Positions 42,865 through 51,331 of a stretch of 64,000 nucleotides of DNA are shown here, piece after piece (the first letter of the stretch is position 1; each line of letters opens with the position of its first letter). The DNA is from Shewanella electrodiphila. Its GTDB lineage: Bacteria > Pseudomonadota > Gammaproteobacteria > Enterobacterales > Shewanellaceae. The DNA is taken from positions 1 to 64,000 of the forward strand of contig NZ_JAKIKU010000005.1 of assembly GCF_023283985.1 (NCBI RefSeq), given 5' to 3'. Under the pieces are notes generated by a model. That model made no database searches. It had not been told where the DNA came from and saw only the letters and a list, made by a program, of their open reading frames with translations. The translations under genes and the position numbers were made by a program.

Positions 42865-43674
42865 TTAGTCGTAATGTTGCTCGTAACGAAGTAATGCCAA
42901 GTCATCGTTACCGTTGAGTACATGTTTAATAAATGGATTATTAAACAAACTCTCACTCTTAGCGCTATGCAAGGTGATTGGGCCGCTTGTTGGCACTTGT
43001 TCAAGGTAAATATCATTAAACAAATGGCTATAATAGTTAATGAAGCTTGGTAAAAGCAGTACAAGTTCTGACGATAATGTTTGTATGAATTTGAAAATAT
43101 TCATACGAATAGTTTTATCAATTGCCACGACACTTGCCAGTTTCAGGTAGCCGTTTTGTGCAACACAAAAGGCAAGGTGCCCGATAAGTGAATTGTTATA
43201 GTAAAAACATACAACCTTTAAACGCTTACATCCAATGTGTTCAAGGGTTTCATTAAAGTCGTAACCGCTTTGCACTTTATGCGCTTGGTATATCGACTCT
43301 TTGTCATCTTCAGCCATTTCATCAAACCAAAATTCTTTAATTTGATTAATGCTGTAATTGTAAATGTTTGGCATTTGGCCATCATGAATACGATTTTTAC
43401 GAGCTTTTCTGATAACTTTTAATTCATGTTCGTCGTATTGATAACACTGGTTAAAAAAGTTCGCTAAACCTACTCTTCGATTTAAAGATGGCAGAATAGT
43501 ACCTTTTTCCCAAAGACTCACCATTGACTGGTTTATGTTTTTGAACAGGCTGTGATTATTGGCTAAATCATCAGCTAAAGTTTGTTGAGATAGACGATAC
43601 GATTTACGGTATTGTCTTAACACACTCGAAAAACTTTCTTTGTTAAATTCGGTTTCAGTAAACTGATTTGCCAC
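42865..43674 (-). CDS. XRE-family HTH protein with GNAT-like C-terminal domain
   Basis: The 269-residue product starts at a GTG with a strong GGGGA five bases upstream. Residues about 15-75 form an XRE-type helix-turn-helix (LSQQTLADDLANN... INQSMVSLWEKGTILPSLNRRVGLANFF). The C-terminal part (about 150-245) has strands such as LKVVCFYYNNSLIGHLAFCV and NGYLKLASVVAIDKTIRMNIFKFI, which look like a GNAT-type core with the glycine loop missing. It is divergent from a LysR gene 141 bp away, which could be its target or regulator. Confidence 0.75.
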   Translation of the reverse strand: MANQFTETEFNKESFSSVLRQYRKSYRLSQQTLADDLANNHSLFKNINQSMVSLWEKGTILPSLNRRVGLANFFNQCYQYDEHELKVIRKARKNRIHDGQMPNIYNYSINQIKEFWFDEMAEDDKESIYQAHKVQSGYDFNETLEHIGCKRLKVVCFYYNNSLIGHLAFCVAQNGYLKLASVVAIDKTIRMNIFKFIQTLSSELVLLLPSFINYYSHLFNDIYLEQVPTSGPITLHSAKSESLFNNPFIKHVLNGNDDLALLRYEQHYD

Positions 43675-43815
43675 GTGCTTCCCCTGGATACATATGTGAA
43701 CTAAATGTCGTTGTCATTTAAACGACGCAAATCTTAGTTAACACTTGTGATGCGGGCTACTTATAATAACTATAAGCTATGCTAATATTAGGGCGTATTT
43801 ATCAAGGATTAACGC

Positions 43816-44775
43816 ATGTACGTAAAGTATTCAGATCAAATAAACCTTAACTATTTACGTGTATTTAATGAATTGTATATTACGCGTAGTACAACTGGTG
43901 CAGCGGCAAAATTAGGTATCTCTCAATCAGCTGTAAGCCAGATATTATCTAAGTTACGTGAGGCAACTGGCGATCCACTATTCATCAAGGGTCAAGGTCA
44001 TTTAGTGCCTACTGTTAGAGCTACAACGATTGGTGAAGGTTTAGCTGCTGAGCTGATGTTATTAGAAAAAAAGTTATATCCTGATGAGTTTTTTAATCAG
44101 GCCGATTTTGACGGCGAGATCACATTTGCGATTTCCAGTCCACTGATTGATATCATTTCAAAACCACTCGTAGAGATCAGCTCAAAGATTTTGCCAAAGG
44201 CGAGAATTTCGTTTGTTCATTGGAACGATCATACTCTTGATCAAATTATCAATGGTGATGTTCATATTGGTTTTAACCTGTTTCCATTAAATGCACCAAA
44301 AGAAATTAGACAAATACCTATCAGAGAATCAAAACCCATTTTTGTTAGCAGAACGGAAAATAAATGGATTGAAGAGGGAATGGAAAATAGTGGTTTCAAA
44401 GACCATGTTTTTGCGGGTGTCATACTCAGTGGGATTAATCGTATTAAGGGGATCCTAGAAAACACTGATTTAATGGAAGGGTTTAGGTTTAAATATCGCT
44501 CTGAGTCACAATCGATATTGGCGAATCATTTACTGACCGACAATAGCGTTATTCTGGTCGATGAGTTGTCTAGCCATCATTATGAAGAATATTATTGTTA
44601 CCAGGCGCCTCAGCGACTTAATAAGTTATTACCGACTTCCTTGAGTTACGCCATTTATTACTTGCAAGCAAATCATCAACATCCAATTTACTCTGATGCA
44701 GAAAGGGTTGTTCGTAACATACTGGATGAGCTTCTTGCCAACATTAAGATTATTCCCAACCAAAACCGCTATTAA
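43816..44775 (+). CDS. LysR family transcriptional regulator
   Basis: The 319-residue protein has the N-terminal winged HTH (LNYLRVFNELYITRSTTGAAAKLGISQSAVSQILSKLREATGDPLFIK) and an effector-binding domain with the typical ITFAISSPLID opening. AAGGA seven bases upstream supports the start. The divergent partner is the XRE-type gene, not an enzyme, so the effector cannot be inferred from context. A hairpin at 44824 ends the opposite gene. Confidence 0.93.
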   Translation: MYVKYSDQINLNYLRVFNELYITRSTTGAAAKLGISQSAVSQILSKLREATGDPLFIKGQGHLVPTVRATTIGEGLAAELMLLEKKLYPDEFFNQADFDGEITFAISSPLIDIISKPLVEISSKILPKARISFVHWNDHTLDQIINGDVHIGFNLFPLNAPKEIRQIPIRESKPIFVSRTENKWIEEGMENSGFKDHVFAGVILSGINRIKGILENTDLMEGFRFKYRSESQSILANHLLTDNSVILVDELSSHHYEEYYCYQAPQRLNKLLPTSLSYAIYYLQANHQHPIYSDAERVVRNILDELLANIKIIPNQNRY

Positions 44776-44823
44776 GTCATCAGAGTGCTGTGACATTGAT
44801 AACGTCGTTGAGTTAACTGAGCA

Positions 44824-44860
44824 TAAAAAAGCGCTACATTTTGGGAATGTAGCGCTAATA
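44824..44860 (-). terminator. Terminator after the oxidoreductase gene
   Basis: AGCGCTACATT pairs with AATGTAGCGCT around a 5-base loop, with an A-run on the left that acts as a T-run leftward. Confidence 0.9.
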
Positions 44861-44927
44861 AGCGGTTTTTAGAACTCACTGAAATTGATTAGTGCAAAAG
44901 TCGACGGAGAGAAACGACTTAACCGAC

Positions 44928-45926
44928 TTACAGTTTCACCATCAACTTACCTTTGTTGCCACCGCTAAAGAATAAATTTAACCCATCAATTGATGATTCA
45001 AGGCCTTCTAATACGTGTGCACGATGTTTGATTTTACCCTGTAGCACATAAGGGGTTAACTTCTCTAATAGGCTTGGTACTTCGCCGTAATGATCTGGCA
45101 TAGTAAAACCTTGCACCGTAATCCGTCGTTTAAGGATATTCATCCAACTCGGTCCTGGGGCAGGTGTCTGTTTGCTGTAATCTGCAATCAGTCCACATAC
45201 CATGACGCGTCCATGTGGATTCATTCTATCGACAATTAGGTTTTGAATCGGGCCTGCGGTATTTTCAAAAAATAAATCAATCCCTTGTGGGGCTAACTTA
45301 TCCAATTCTGCAGCTAAGTCTGCTGTTTTATAATTTATTGCAGAATCAAAACCAAGCTCGTTCACTATCCAGTCAGCTTTTTCATCACTGCCTACAACGC
45401 CAATGACATGTAAGCCATCAGCTTTAGCTAATTGCCCTACAATCGAGCCTACAGAGCCCGCTGCGCCGGTGACAATGATTGTTTCGCCAGCTTTAGGTTT
45501 GCCGACATTAAATAAACCTTGAGTTGCGGTTAAACCTGGTAGGGCAAAGACCGATAAAATTGCTTCGTCAGGGAGTGGTGCATCGATTTTGTTTAAGCCT
45601 TTACCTTCACTGACAAAGTACTCTTGCCAACCCATCATCCCCATCACGCGATCGCCGGCTTTAAAATCAGGATGATTACTTTCAACGACCTCGCCAACAC
45701 CACTACTGCGCATTACATCGCCTAAATTAACCGGTGGAATATAGCTATCAGTTTCTGGTTGCATCCAACCAAACATAGCCGGATCCAATGACATGTAGTT
45801 TTGCTTAACCAGTAATTCACCTGGTTTAACAGTAGGCATTGGCTTTTGAACCACTTCAAAAATATCTGAAGTGATTGGGCCACCTTGTGGGCGTTTGACA
45901 AGGTTAATGGCGGTATAGGTGCTCAT
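44928..45926 (-). CDS. NADP-dependent medium-chain oxidoreductase (curcumin/enone reductase type)
   Basis: The 332-residue protein is a zinc-independent MDR enzyme: N-terminal catalytic domain with YMSLDPAMFGWM and VGEVVESNHPDFKAGDRV, then a Rossmann domain with the dinucleotide loop VTGAAGSVGSIVGQLAK and FENTAGPIQNLIVDRMN. The PSWMNILKRRITVQGF segment is typical of prostaglandin reductase/CurA-like enzymes that reduce alpha,beta-unsaturated ketones using NADPH. It is divergent from a LysR gene, which probably controls it. Terminated by the hairpin at 44824. Confidence 0.9.
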   Translation of the reverse strand: MSTYTAINLVKRPQGGPITSDIFEVVQKPMPTVKPGELLVKQNYMSLDPAMFGWMQPETDSYIPPVNLGDVMRSSGVGEVVESNHPDFKAGDRVMGMMGWQEYFVSEGKGLNKIDAPLPDEAILSVFALPGLTATQGLFNVGKPKAGETIIVTGAAGSVGSIVGQLAKADGLHVIGVVGSDEKADWIVNELGFDSAINYKTADLAAELDKLAPQGIDLFFENTAGPIQNLIVDRMNPHGRVMVCGLIADYSKQTPAPGPSWMNILKRRITVQGFTMPDHYGEVPSLLEKLTPYVLQGKIKHRAHVLEGLESSIDGLNLFFSGGNKGKLMVKL

Positions 45927-46053
45927 TGAAATATCCTTTTACTCATTGGGTTCGATATATTGTTTGTTGAAGTTATTATTCCTTTTCTTTTTTATAAGAT
46001 ATAGTGGCTAAAAAGCGATTCTTTATTGCTTTTATGACAACAATGGATGATTT

Positions 46054-46965
46054 ATGGATCAATTAAGAGCCCTTAAGTATTTTGTCAAAGTCGTAGAATT
46101 AGGCAGCTTTACTCAAGCGGCTAAGACTTTTTCAGTGCCTGCTTCATCATTGTCACGTCGTGTGGCTGATTTAGAGAAAAGTTTAGGGGCAACCTTATTA
46201 AAGCGATCTACACGTGCGGTTAGCTTAACTGAGATTGGTACTGAGTATTATCAACAAGTATCTTCGCTGCTCAACCAATTAGAGCAAAGTAATGAAGCCG
46301 TTAGAAGTTATCAAACAGAACCAATGGGGACGTTGCGGATCAGTGCGATGGTAGGGATTGGCCGTGAAGTACTTATTCCCTTAATGGATGAGTTTTCTCG
46401 TTTATACCCCAAAGTTATTCTTGATATTGAACTCAGCGATGAGCTGTCTTCGGTTGGTCGGGATGATGTTGATATCGCGATCAGGGGCGGATACGCCCCA
46501 AATGACAGAGTGGTAGCGATTCGGTTAATGGACAATCAATTTATTCCTGCAGCGACCGAGCAATACTTGCAGCAAATGGGCACTCCTCATCATCCATCTG
46601 AATTGTCACAGCATAAAGGGTTATATTATCGCTCGCCTAATGGCAGAGTACCTTGGTTAAGTTTTATCGATGGTCAATGGCAAGATGTGTCAGCTCCTGC
46701 AGCTGCCATTAGCAATGCTGGGGAGTGGTTGATTGAAAAAGCCAAACAAGGTGATGGTATTGTCATGATGCCAAGATGGGTGTTATCGCCTTTTTTACAC
46801 CGAGGCGAGCTACAAGAACTTGATTTTGAGCCACCGCTATCAGCCAGCCAAAGCGCTGACTTTGGGGTTTACTTGATATATCAAAAGCAACGCTATCACG
46901 TGCCCAAAGTAAAAGCTGCGGTAGATTTTTTAGTGGCGAGAATTAAACATGCGACATGGGGCTAA
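46054..46965 (+). CDS. LysR family regulator, probable controller of the adjacent oxidoreductase
   Basis: This 303-residue LysR protein of the CrgA-like group starts MDQLRALKYFVKVVELGSFTQAAKTFSVPASSLSRRVADLEKSLGATLLKRSTR. The effector domain starts GTLRISAMVGIG. The 127-bp divergent spacer to the enone-reductase gene is the usual arrangement for autoregulation and control of the neighbour. Two tandem-repeat arrays follow immediately after its stop. Confidence 0.93.
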   Translation: MDQLRALKYFVKVVELGSFTQAAKTFSVPASSLSRRVADLEKSLGATLLKRSTRAVSLTEIGTEYYQQVSSLLNQLEQSNEAVRSYQTEPMGTLRISAMVGIGREVLIPLMDEFSRLYPKVILDIELSDELSSVGRDDVDIAIRGGYAPNDRVVAIRLMDNQFIPAATEQYLQQMGTPHHPSELSQHKGLYYRSPNGRVPWLSFIDGQWQDVSAPAAAISNAGEWLIEKAKQGDGIVMMPRWVLSPFLHRGELQELDFEPPLSASQSADFGVYLIYQKQRYHVPKVKAAVDFLVARIKHATWG

Positions 46966-46968
46966 CTA

Positions 46969-47033
46969 GTATTAGCTTTAAGTATTAGCTTTAAGTATTG
47001 GCTTTAAGTATTGGCTTTAAGTATTAGCTTTAA
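46969..47033. repeat. 13-bp tandem repeat (5 units)
   Basis: GTATTAGCTTTAA occurs five times head to tail; the third and fourth copies read GTATTGGCTTTAA. It begins three bases after the LysR stop codon. The array is followed within 50 bases by the 7-bp array. Confidence 0.96.
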
Positions 47034-47078
47034 GGAAATATTCATTAGTATGGCTTGGGTGAACATCGTTTAAAGTTT

Positions 47079-47127
47079 AGCAAGTAGCAAGTAGCAAGTA
47101 GCAAGTAGCAAGTAGCAAGTAGCAAGT
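47079..47127. repeat. 7-bp tandem repeat (7 units)
   Basis: AGCAAGT is repeated seven times without error, starting 65 bases before the GNAT gene at 47192. A seven-base unit with perfect copies is prone to slippage, and this position could modulate the promoter of that gene. Confidence 0.97.
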
Positions 47128-47191
47128 AAAAAAGTGACACATAGAAAAGTAACTGCTGGTCAATGATTACAGGGTATATAAGGTTACCAAT

Positions 47192-47743
47192 ATGGACTTT
47201 AAAATAGTAACTCAGCATTTGAGCATACGTGCCTTTAGGGAAGAGGATTTGACCTTCTTTGCCGAATATAGAGCCGACCCGAAAATCGCCCAATACCAGA
47301 GCTGGACTGACTACAATATTGAACAAGCACGTGCGTTTTATGCAGCAATGGATTATCAAACCTTCGGTCAACCAGGTCAGTGGTTTCAATTGGCTATTGC
47401 AGATAAACAAACTCAGCAGATTATGGGCGATGTTGCACTGCATTTTGTTGATGAGCAGCAAATGGAAATCGGTTTTACATTGGCGCAGCAATATCAACAA
47501 CAAGGCTTTGCCTATGAAGCCGTTACTGCTGTAATTGAGTACTTATTTTTTAAATTGAATAAACACCGTATTGTGGCGACAACTGACGCCAACAATAAAG
47601 CTTCAATGGCTTTATTAACCAAGTTAAGTTTTAGAAAAGAAGGTCATTACCATCAAAATATCTTTTTTAAAGGCCATTGGGGTGATGAATGTTTTTTTGC
47701 TCTGCTAAAGGATGAGTATATGACCAAGCTTGAGGAAAACTAG
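47192..47743 (+). CDS. RimJ/RimL-type GNAT acetyltransferase
   Basis: The 183-residue protein follows the RimJ/RimL layout: LSIRAFREEDLTFFAEYRADP at the N terminus, IMGDVALHF and MEIGFTLAQQYQQQGFAYEAVTAVIEYLF (acetyl-CoA loop), then NHRIVATTDANNKASMALLTKLSFRKEGHYHQN. Such enzymes acetylate protein N termini or small amines. AAGG lies eight bases before the ATG. The DUF3624 gene starts directly after the stop codon. Confidence 0.9.
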   Translation: MDFKIVTQHLSIRAFREEDLTFFAEYRADPKIAQYQSWTDYNIEQARAFYAAMDYQTFGQPGQWFQLAIADKQTQQIMGDVALHFVDEQQMEIGFTLAQQYQQQGFAYEAVTAVIEYLFFKLNKHRIVATTDANNKASMALLTKLSFRKEGHYHQNIFFKGHWGDECFFALLKDEYMTKLEEN

Positions 47744-47983
47744 ATGGCTTGTGATGAATGCCAAGAATCCATTTTTAAGCAAAAGATTGGACGGTGTAAA
47801 GCCTGCATGTGGCAATTAACGGGTTTGTCGCTGGTTGGCTGGCCACTATGGTGGTGGCTTTATGCTGAAGATATGACCTCTGTTGAGTCAATTGCTATGG
47901 TATTTTTCTGCTGTGCTTTTAGTGGATTACTGTGTGTGCATTTAATGGTATTGAGTTATCGAAAACTTAATCATCTTGAATGA
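47744..47983 (+). CDS. DUF3624 family small membrane protein
   Basis: The 79-residue protein begins MACDECQESIFKQKIGRCKACMWQLTGLS, with two CxxC pairs that could bind zinc, followed by two hydrophobic segments. The order Cys-knuckle, QLT, Trp-rich helix and SIESIA-like loop is that of DUF3624 in Vibrio and Shewanella. Its ATG directly abuts the GNAT stop, so translation is coupled. Function unknown. Confidence 0.82.
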   Translation: MACDECQESIFKQKIGRCKACMWQLTGLSLVGWPLWWWLYAEDMTSVESIAMVFFCCAFSGLLCVHLMVLSYRKLNHLE

Positions 47984-48030
47984 GCTTGAACTAATAACGC
48001 AGGGATAATACCAAATTAGTCGGTAAGATT

Positions 48031-48064
48031 ATAAAAAAAGTCAGCAAACATGCTGACTTTTTTA
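48031..48064. terminator. Bidirectional terminator
   Basis: AAAAAGTCAGCA pairs with TGCTGACTTTTT around AACA, with A and T runs on the two sides. It serves the rightward DUF3624 gene and the leftward DUF2062 gene. Confidence 0.92.
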
Positions 48065-48080
48065 TGGTGTTTTTTACAGA

Positions 48081-48584
48081 CTAATTCCTGCTTTTCCATT
48101 TGAATAATACTGAATATTTCCAAAGACTCTTAATCACAAAAAAGCTGATAAAAGCAAAAATAAAGGCGTAAACAATACACCCTAATAGGAATGGTGGGCC
48201 TATGGTGCCAATAGAGCTTTCAACCCATTGCCAACTGGCTTCAAAGTTAAAGTGAGTGGTTTCCATGCCTAATATTTTCGAGCCCAGTAAATAAGCCGCA
48301 TAAAACATGAATGGCATAGTGATTGGATTTGTTAACCAAACGAGTGCAACTGCCAGTGGAATATTGACGTTAAAAAATATCGCCATGCCAGCAGCAATGA
48401 CCATTTGAAATGGAAGCGGAAGCCAAGCAACAAATAACCCAATCGCAAATGAGCCAGGAGCTGACTTACGATTTAAGCTCCAAAGGTTAGGTTTATCTAA
48501 TAATTTGCCGAAAACACGTAAATATTTGTGATTACGTAATGTTTCAGGATTCGGCATAAATTTTTGTAATAATTTTTTTGGCAT
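48081..48584 (-). CDS. DUF2062 family membrane protein
   Basis: The 167-residue protein has the DUF2062 pattern: basic N terminus, then SLNRKSAPGSFAIGLFVAWLPLPFQM and NVNIPLAVALVWLTNPITMPFMFYAAYLLG. Three hydrophobic segments place it in the inner membrane. The function is not established. It is divergent from comEC by only 28 bp, an arrangement I associate with Shewanella. Confidence 0.87.
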   Translation of the reverse strand: MPKKLLQKFMPNPETLRNHKYLRVFGKLLDKPNLWSLNRKSAPGSFAIGLFVAWLPLPFQMVIAAGMAIFFNVNIPLAVALVWLTNPITMPFMFYAAYLLGSKILGMETTHFNFEASWQWVESSIGTIGPPFLLGCIVYAFIFAFISFFVIKSLWKYSVLFKWKSRN

Positions 48585-48612
48585 ATACGCGATTACTGTC
48601 TTTAATTAATCA

Positions 48613-51291
48613 ATGATAAATCGATTCATTTATGGTTTTTGCGCCAGTATGCTTTTTAGCAATATGTTGCCAAGCTTACTTCCTATATGGATGGCGTCTA
48701 TCATTCTGATTGTCGCTTTATCTTGCCTCATAAAATGGCCGTTCATCAGCGGAGCATTTAGTGGGCTTTTATTAGTTTCTTTTTGTTTTTATTCATTATT
48801 TTATTCACACGAATCTGAAATTCCTGTTCAAAAACAATTCAAGGCAGAGATAGTATCACTAGTTAGCACAAACAGCGACTGGATAAGTTTCGACATTCGT
48901 TTGATTTCTGAGCAAAATAGTTTTTATGACACTAACTATAGACTCTCATGGCAACAACCGCCTGAAGTAAAAGTGGGCCAGGTATGGCTGTTTACGGCGC
49001 GAATGAAGCCGATAACCAGTCCGATTAATCAAGGCGGATTTAATCAGCAAAAGAATTTATTGAGTCGTCATATTGTTGCTAAAGGTCGCGTTAAGCAGGC
49101 TGAACTTGTTCATTATGATGTGCCATTAAGACAATCGATCATCAATATGATGACGCCAATATTACATTCACTATCCCATGGGGCGGTGTTGAATGCGTTA
49201 TTGTTTGGCGACAAATCTGAACTTACTCAAATGCAATGGCAACAACTAAGGCAAACAGGTACAGGGCACTTAGTGGCGATATCTGGTTTACACCTGTCAG
49301 TCGTGTTTGGCTTGTTTTGGTTTATCTTCCGTCATAACCTGCAACACTTCGCACCTGTTTTTAGTCGCAGAAACCTGCTACTTGCGATGATGTTTTCATC
49401 GTTAACCGTATTGGGATATGGCTATTTAGCTGGTTTTGCTATTGCAACCCAGCGTGCACTCGTCATGTTATTAATGTTGGTGATGCTGTCCATCGTAAAT
49501 CATCATTCATCCCCATGGCAGCGGCTTACTTGGGCACTGTTTGCTGTATTAGTGATTGATCCTTTTGCGAGTTTAAGTGCTGGTTTTTGGCTGTCTTTCA
49601 GTGCGCTGGGGATCATATTGTTTACCCTTGAATACACCGCAACTAAAACAAACACTGAGAATAATGCAGTTGATGAAGCTAATAATTATGGCACTAATAA
49701 TAACAGTAATTATGAGCTTGAGGATCGTGAGGACGAGTTCGATGAAAAGGAAAGTGACGAGCTTGATGAAGGGCTAAAGACCAAGGAAGTATCAGCAGAT
49801 AAGCGGTTATTATATCAAAATTTCAAATCGACTTACCGCCATTATCAACAACAAACCCTGTTATATCTGCAAACATTTTGGGCCATACAGTGGCGATTGG
49901 CTGTTGGGTTAGGTTTATTGCAAGCGATACTGTTTGGGACCATTTCCATTAACAGTATTTGGGTCAATTTATTGATGGTGCCTTGGTTTAGTATTGTGGT
50001 CATTCCGCTCAGTATTATTGGCTTGGTGGGGAATATAATCCTAATGATATTGCCGCTCACTGAAGGCGTTAGGCAGCTAGTTGGTGCTAAATTGATGGCT
50101 TTAGGGGATATTTCTCTTGCGCCTTTTGAGTCTCTTATTAGTCAAAGCGATCAGTGGCCAATGGCGTTAGTGTATTTACCCGATACGATGGTTGTCTGTT
50201 TAATGATGTTTGCTTTAGGGTTATTTTTATTAAAGTGGGCAGTGGATGCCCCTTGGCGATGTGTGGTTGGTTTGTTGTGTGTGCCATTTTTTCTACAATT
50301 AACAGTGAGTATATTTGAGTCGAAAGCACCGTTACAGCAAGAGCCATTTGGTCAACAACAGACCTGGCACGTACATGTGCTAGATGTCGGTCAAGGTATG
50401 GCGGTGCTGGTACAACGAGGTAATAGGGCGATACTTTATGATACTGGCGCAGCTTACGGTCAAAGCTTTAGCTATGCTGATCGCGTCATAGTGCCAACTC
50501 TGAGAGCAAAAGGAATTAATCGTCTGGATTATATTATTGTGAGTCATGACGATAATGACCATTCGGGAGGGTTAAAGGTGTTAGCTCAGCATTATCCCAA
50601 AGCAGTGATTATCAGTGATACAGCAGCGCATTATGATGCAATGACTGCAAATAGTATTATTGATCTTCACCTAAGCTCAGGCTCAGATACCCAAAAAGGC
50701 ACAAAAATAGGCATCCCAAAAGACACAGGAATAACAACAGACACAAAAACAGACACAACCACAGAAACAGCCACAACAATAGACAATGCACTTAACCACT
50801 GTGTAAATCGTCAATTCCAATGGGCTGATTTAACTGTGAGCCTTGCTGCAAACCCCACTGCCACCAATGACAATAACCGCTCATGTATTGCATATGTTGA
50901 TGATGGTAAGCACCGGGTACTACTGACTGGCGATATTGAAAAAAGCACTGAACAATATTTAGTAGAACACAAACTGTTATCACCCACTGATATTTTGTTA
51001 GCACCACATCATGGTAGTCGCACTTCATCATCTGAGGCGTTTATTGATGCTGTATCGCCAAAGCAGGTTATTTTTACTGCGGGATTTGCAAATCAATATG
51101 GATTTCCTAAAAAAGATGTTGTTGAGCGATATAAAACAAGAGGAGTTGAAACACTGATTAGCGGGAACTCTGGTCAAATAACTATCGATTTCAACTCGTC
51201 AAGTTATGCGATTCGTCAATATCGTTCAGATATTGCACCGTTTTGGTATAACAAGCTGTTTAGATTTGGTGAGAAAGTTAAAGCAGAGTAG
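48613..51291 (+). CDS. comEC: ComEC/Rec2 family DNA internalisation protein
   Basis: The 892-residue protein has N-terminal membrane helices and an OB-like region, the Competence domain with LFGDKSELTQMQWQQLRQTGTGHLVAISGLHLSVVFG, and a C-terminal metallo-beta-lactamase domain with VLDVGQGMAVLVQ, SHDDNDHSGG (H645, D649, H650) and LLAPHHGSRTSS (H799, H800). It should form the inner-membrane channel for DNA uptake and may degrade the non-transported strand. Two inserts make it longer than usual: an acidic Asn/Glu/Asp-rich stretch at about 345-396 within the membrane region, and a Thr/Asp/Lys-rich stretch at about 692-725 within the MBL domain. msbA starts 40 bases after it. Confidence 0.93.
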   Translation: MINRFIYGFCASMLFSNMLPSLLPIWMASIILIVALSCLIKWPFISGAFSGLLLVSFCFYSLFYSHESEIPVQKQFKAEIVSLVSTNSDWISFDIRLISEQNSFYDTNYRLSWQQPPEVKVGQVWLFTARMKPITSPINQGGFNQQKNLLSRHIVAKGRVKQAELVHYDVPLRQSIINMMTPILHSLSHGAVLNALLFGDKSELTQMQWQQLRQTGTGHLVAISGLHLSVVFGLFWFIFRHNLQHFAPVFSRRNLLLAMMFSSLTVLGYGYLAGFAIATQRALVMLLMLVMLSIVNHHSSPWQRLTWALFAVLVIDPFASLSAGFWLSFSALGIILFTLEYTATKTNTENNAVDEANNYGTNNNSNYELEDREDEFDEKESDELDEGLKTKEVSADKRLLYQNFKSTYRHYQQQTLLYLQTFWAIQWRLAVGLGLLQAILFGTISINSIWVNLLMVPWFSIVVIPLSIIGLVGNIILMILPLTEGVRQLVGAKLMALGDISLAPFESLISQSDQWPMALVYLPDTMVVCLMMFALGLFLLKWAVDAPWRCVVGLLCVPFFLQLTVSIFESKAPLQQEPFGQQQTWHVHVLDVGQGMAVLVQRGNRAILYDTGAAYGQSFSYADRVIVPTLRAKGINRLDYIIVSHDDNDHSGGLKVLAQHYPKAVIISDTAAHYDAMTANSIIDLHLSSGSDTQKGTKIGIPKDTGITTDTKTDTTTETATTIDNALNHCVNRQFQWADLTVSLAANPTATNDNNRSCIAYVDDGKHRVLLTGDIEKSTEQYLVEHKLLSPTDILLAPHHGSRTSSSEAFIDAVSPKQVIFTAGFANQYGFPKKDVVERYKTRGVETLISGNSGQITIDFNSSSYAIRQYRSDIAPFWYNKLFRFGEKVKAE

Positions 51292-51331
51292 AATGTGGCC
51301 TTTGTTTGCTATTCAAGTGTTAATGTAATCA

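Noticed and set aside
47079..47127. CRISPR-like array
   Set aside because: Units of 7 bp without spacers are a tandem repeat; no 25-40 bp repeat/spacer pattern or cas gene is present anywhere in the window.
47045..47503. Leftward 152-codon frame containing the 7-bp array
   Set aside because: It lies opposite the real GNAT gene and its C-terminal part is the translated repeat (LLATCY).
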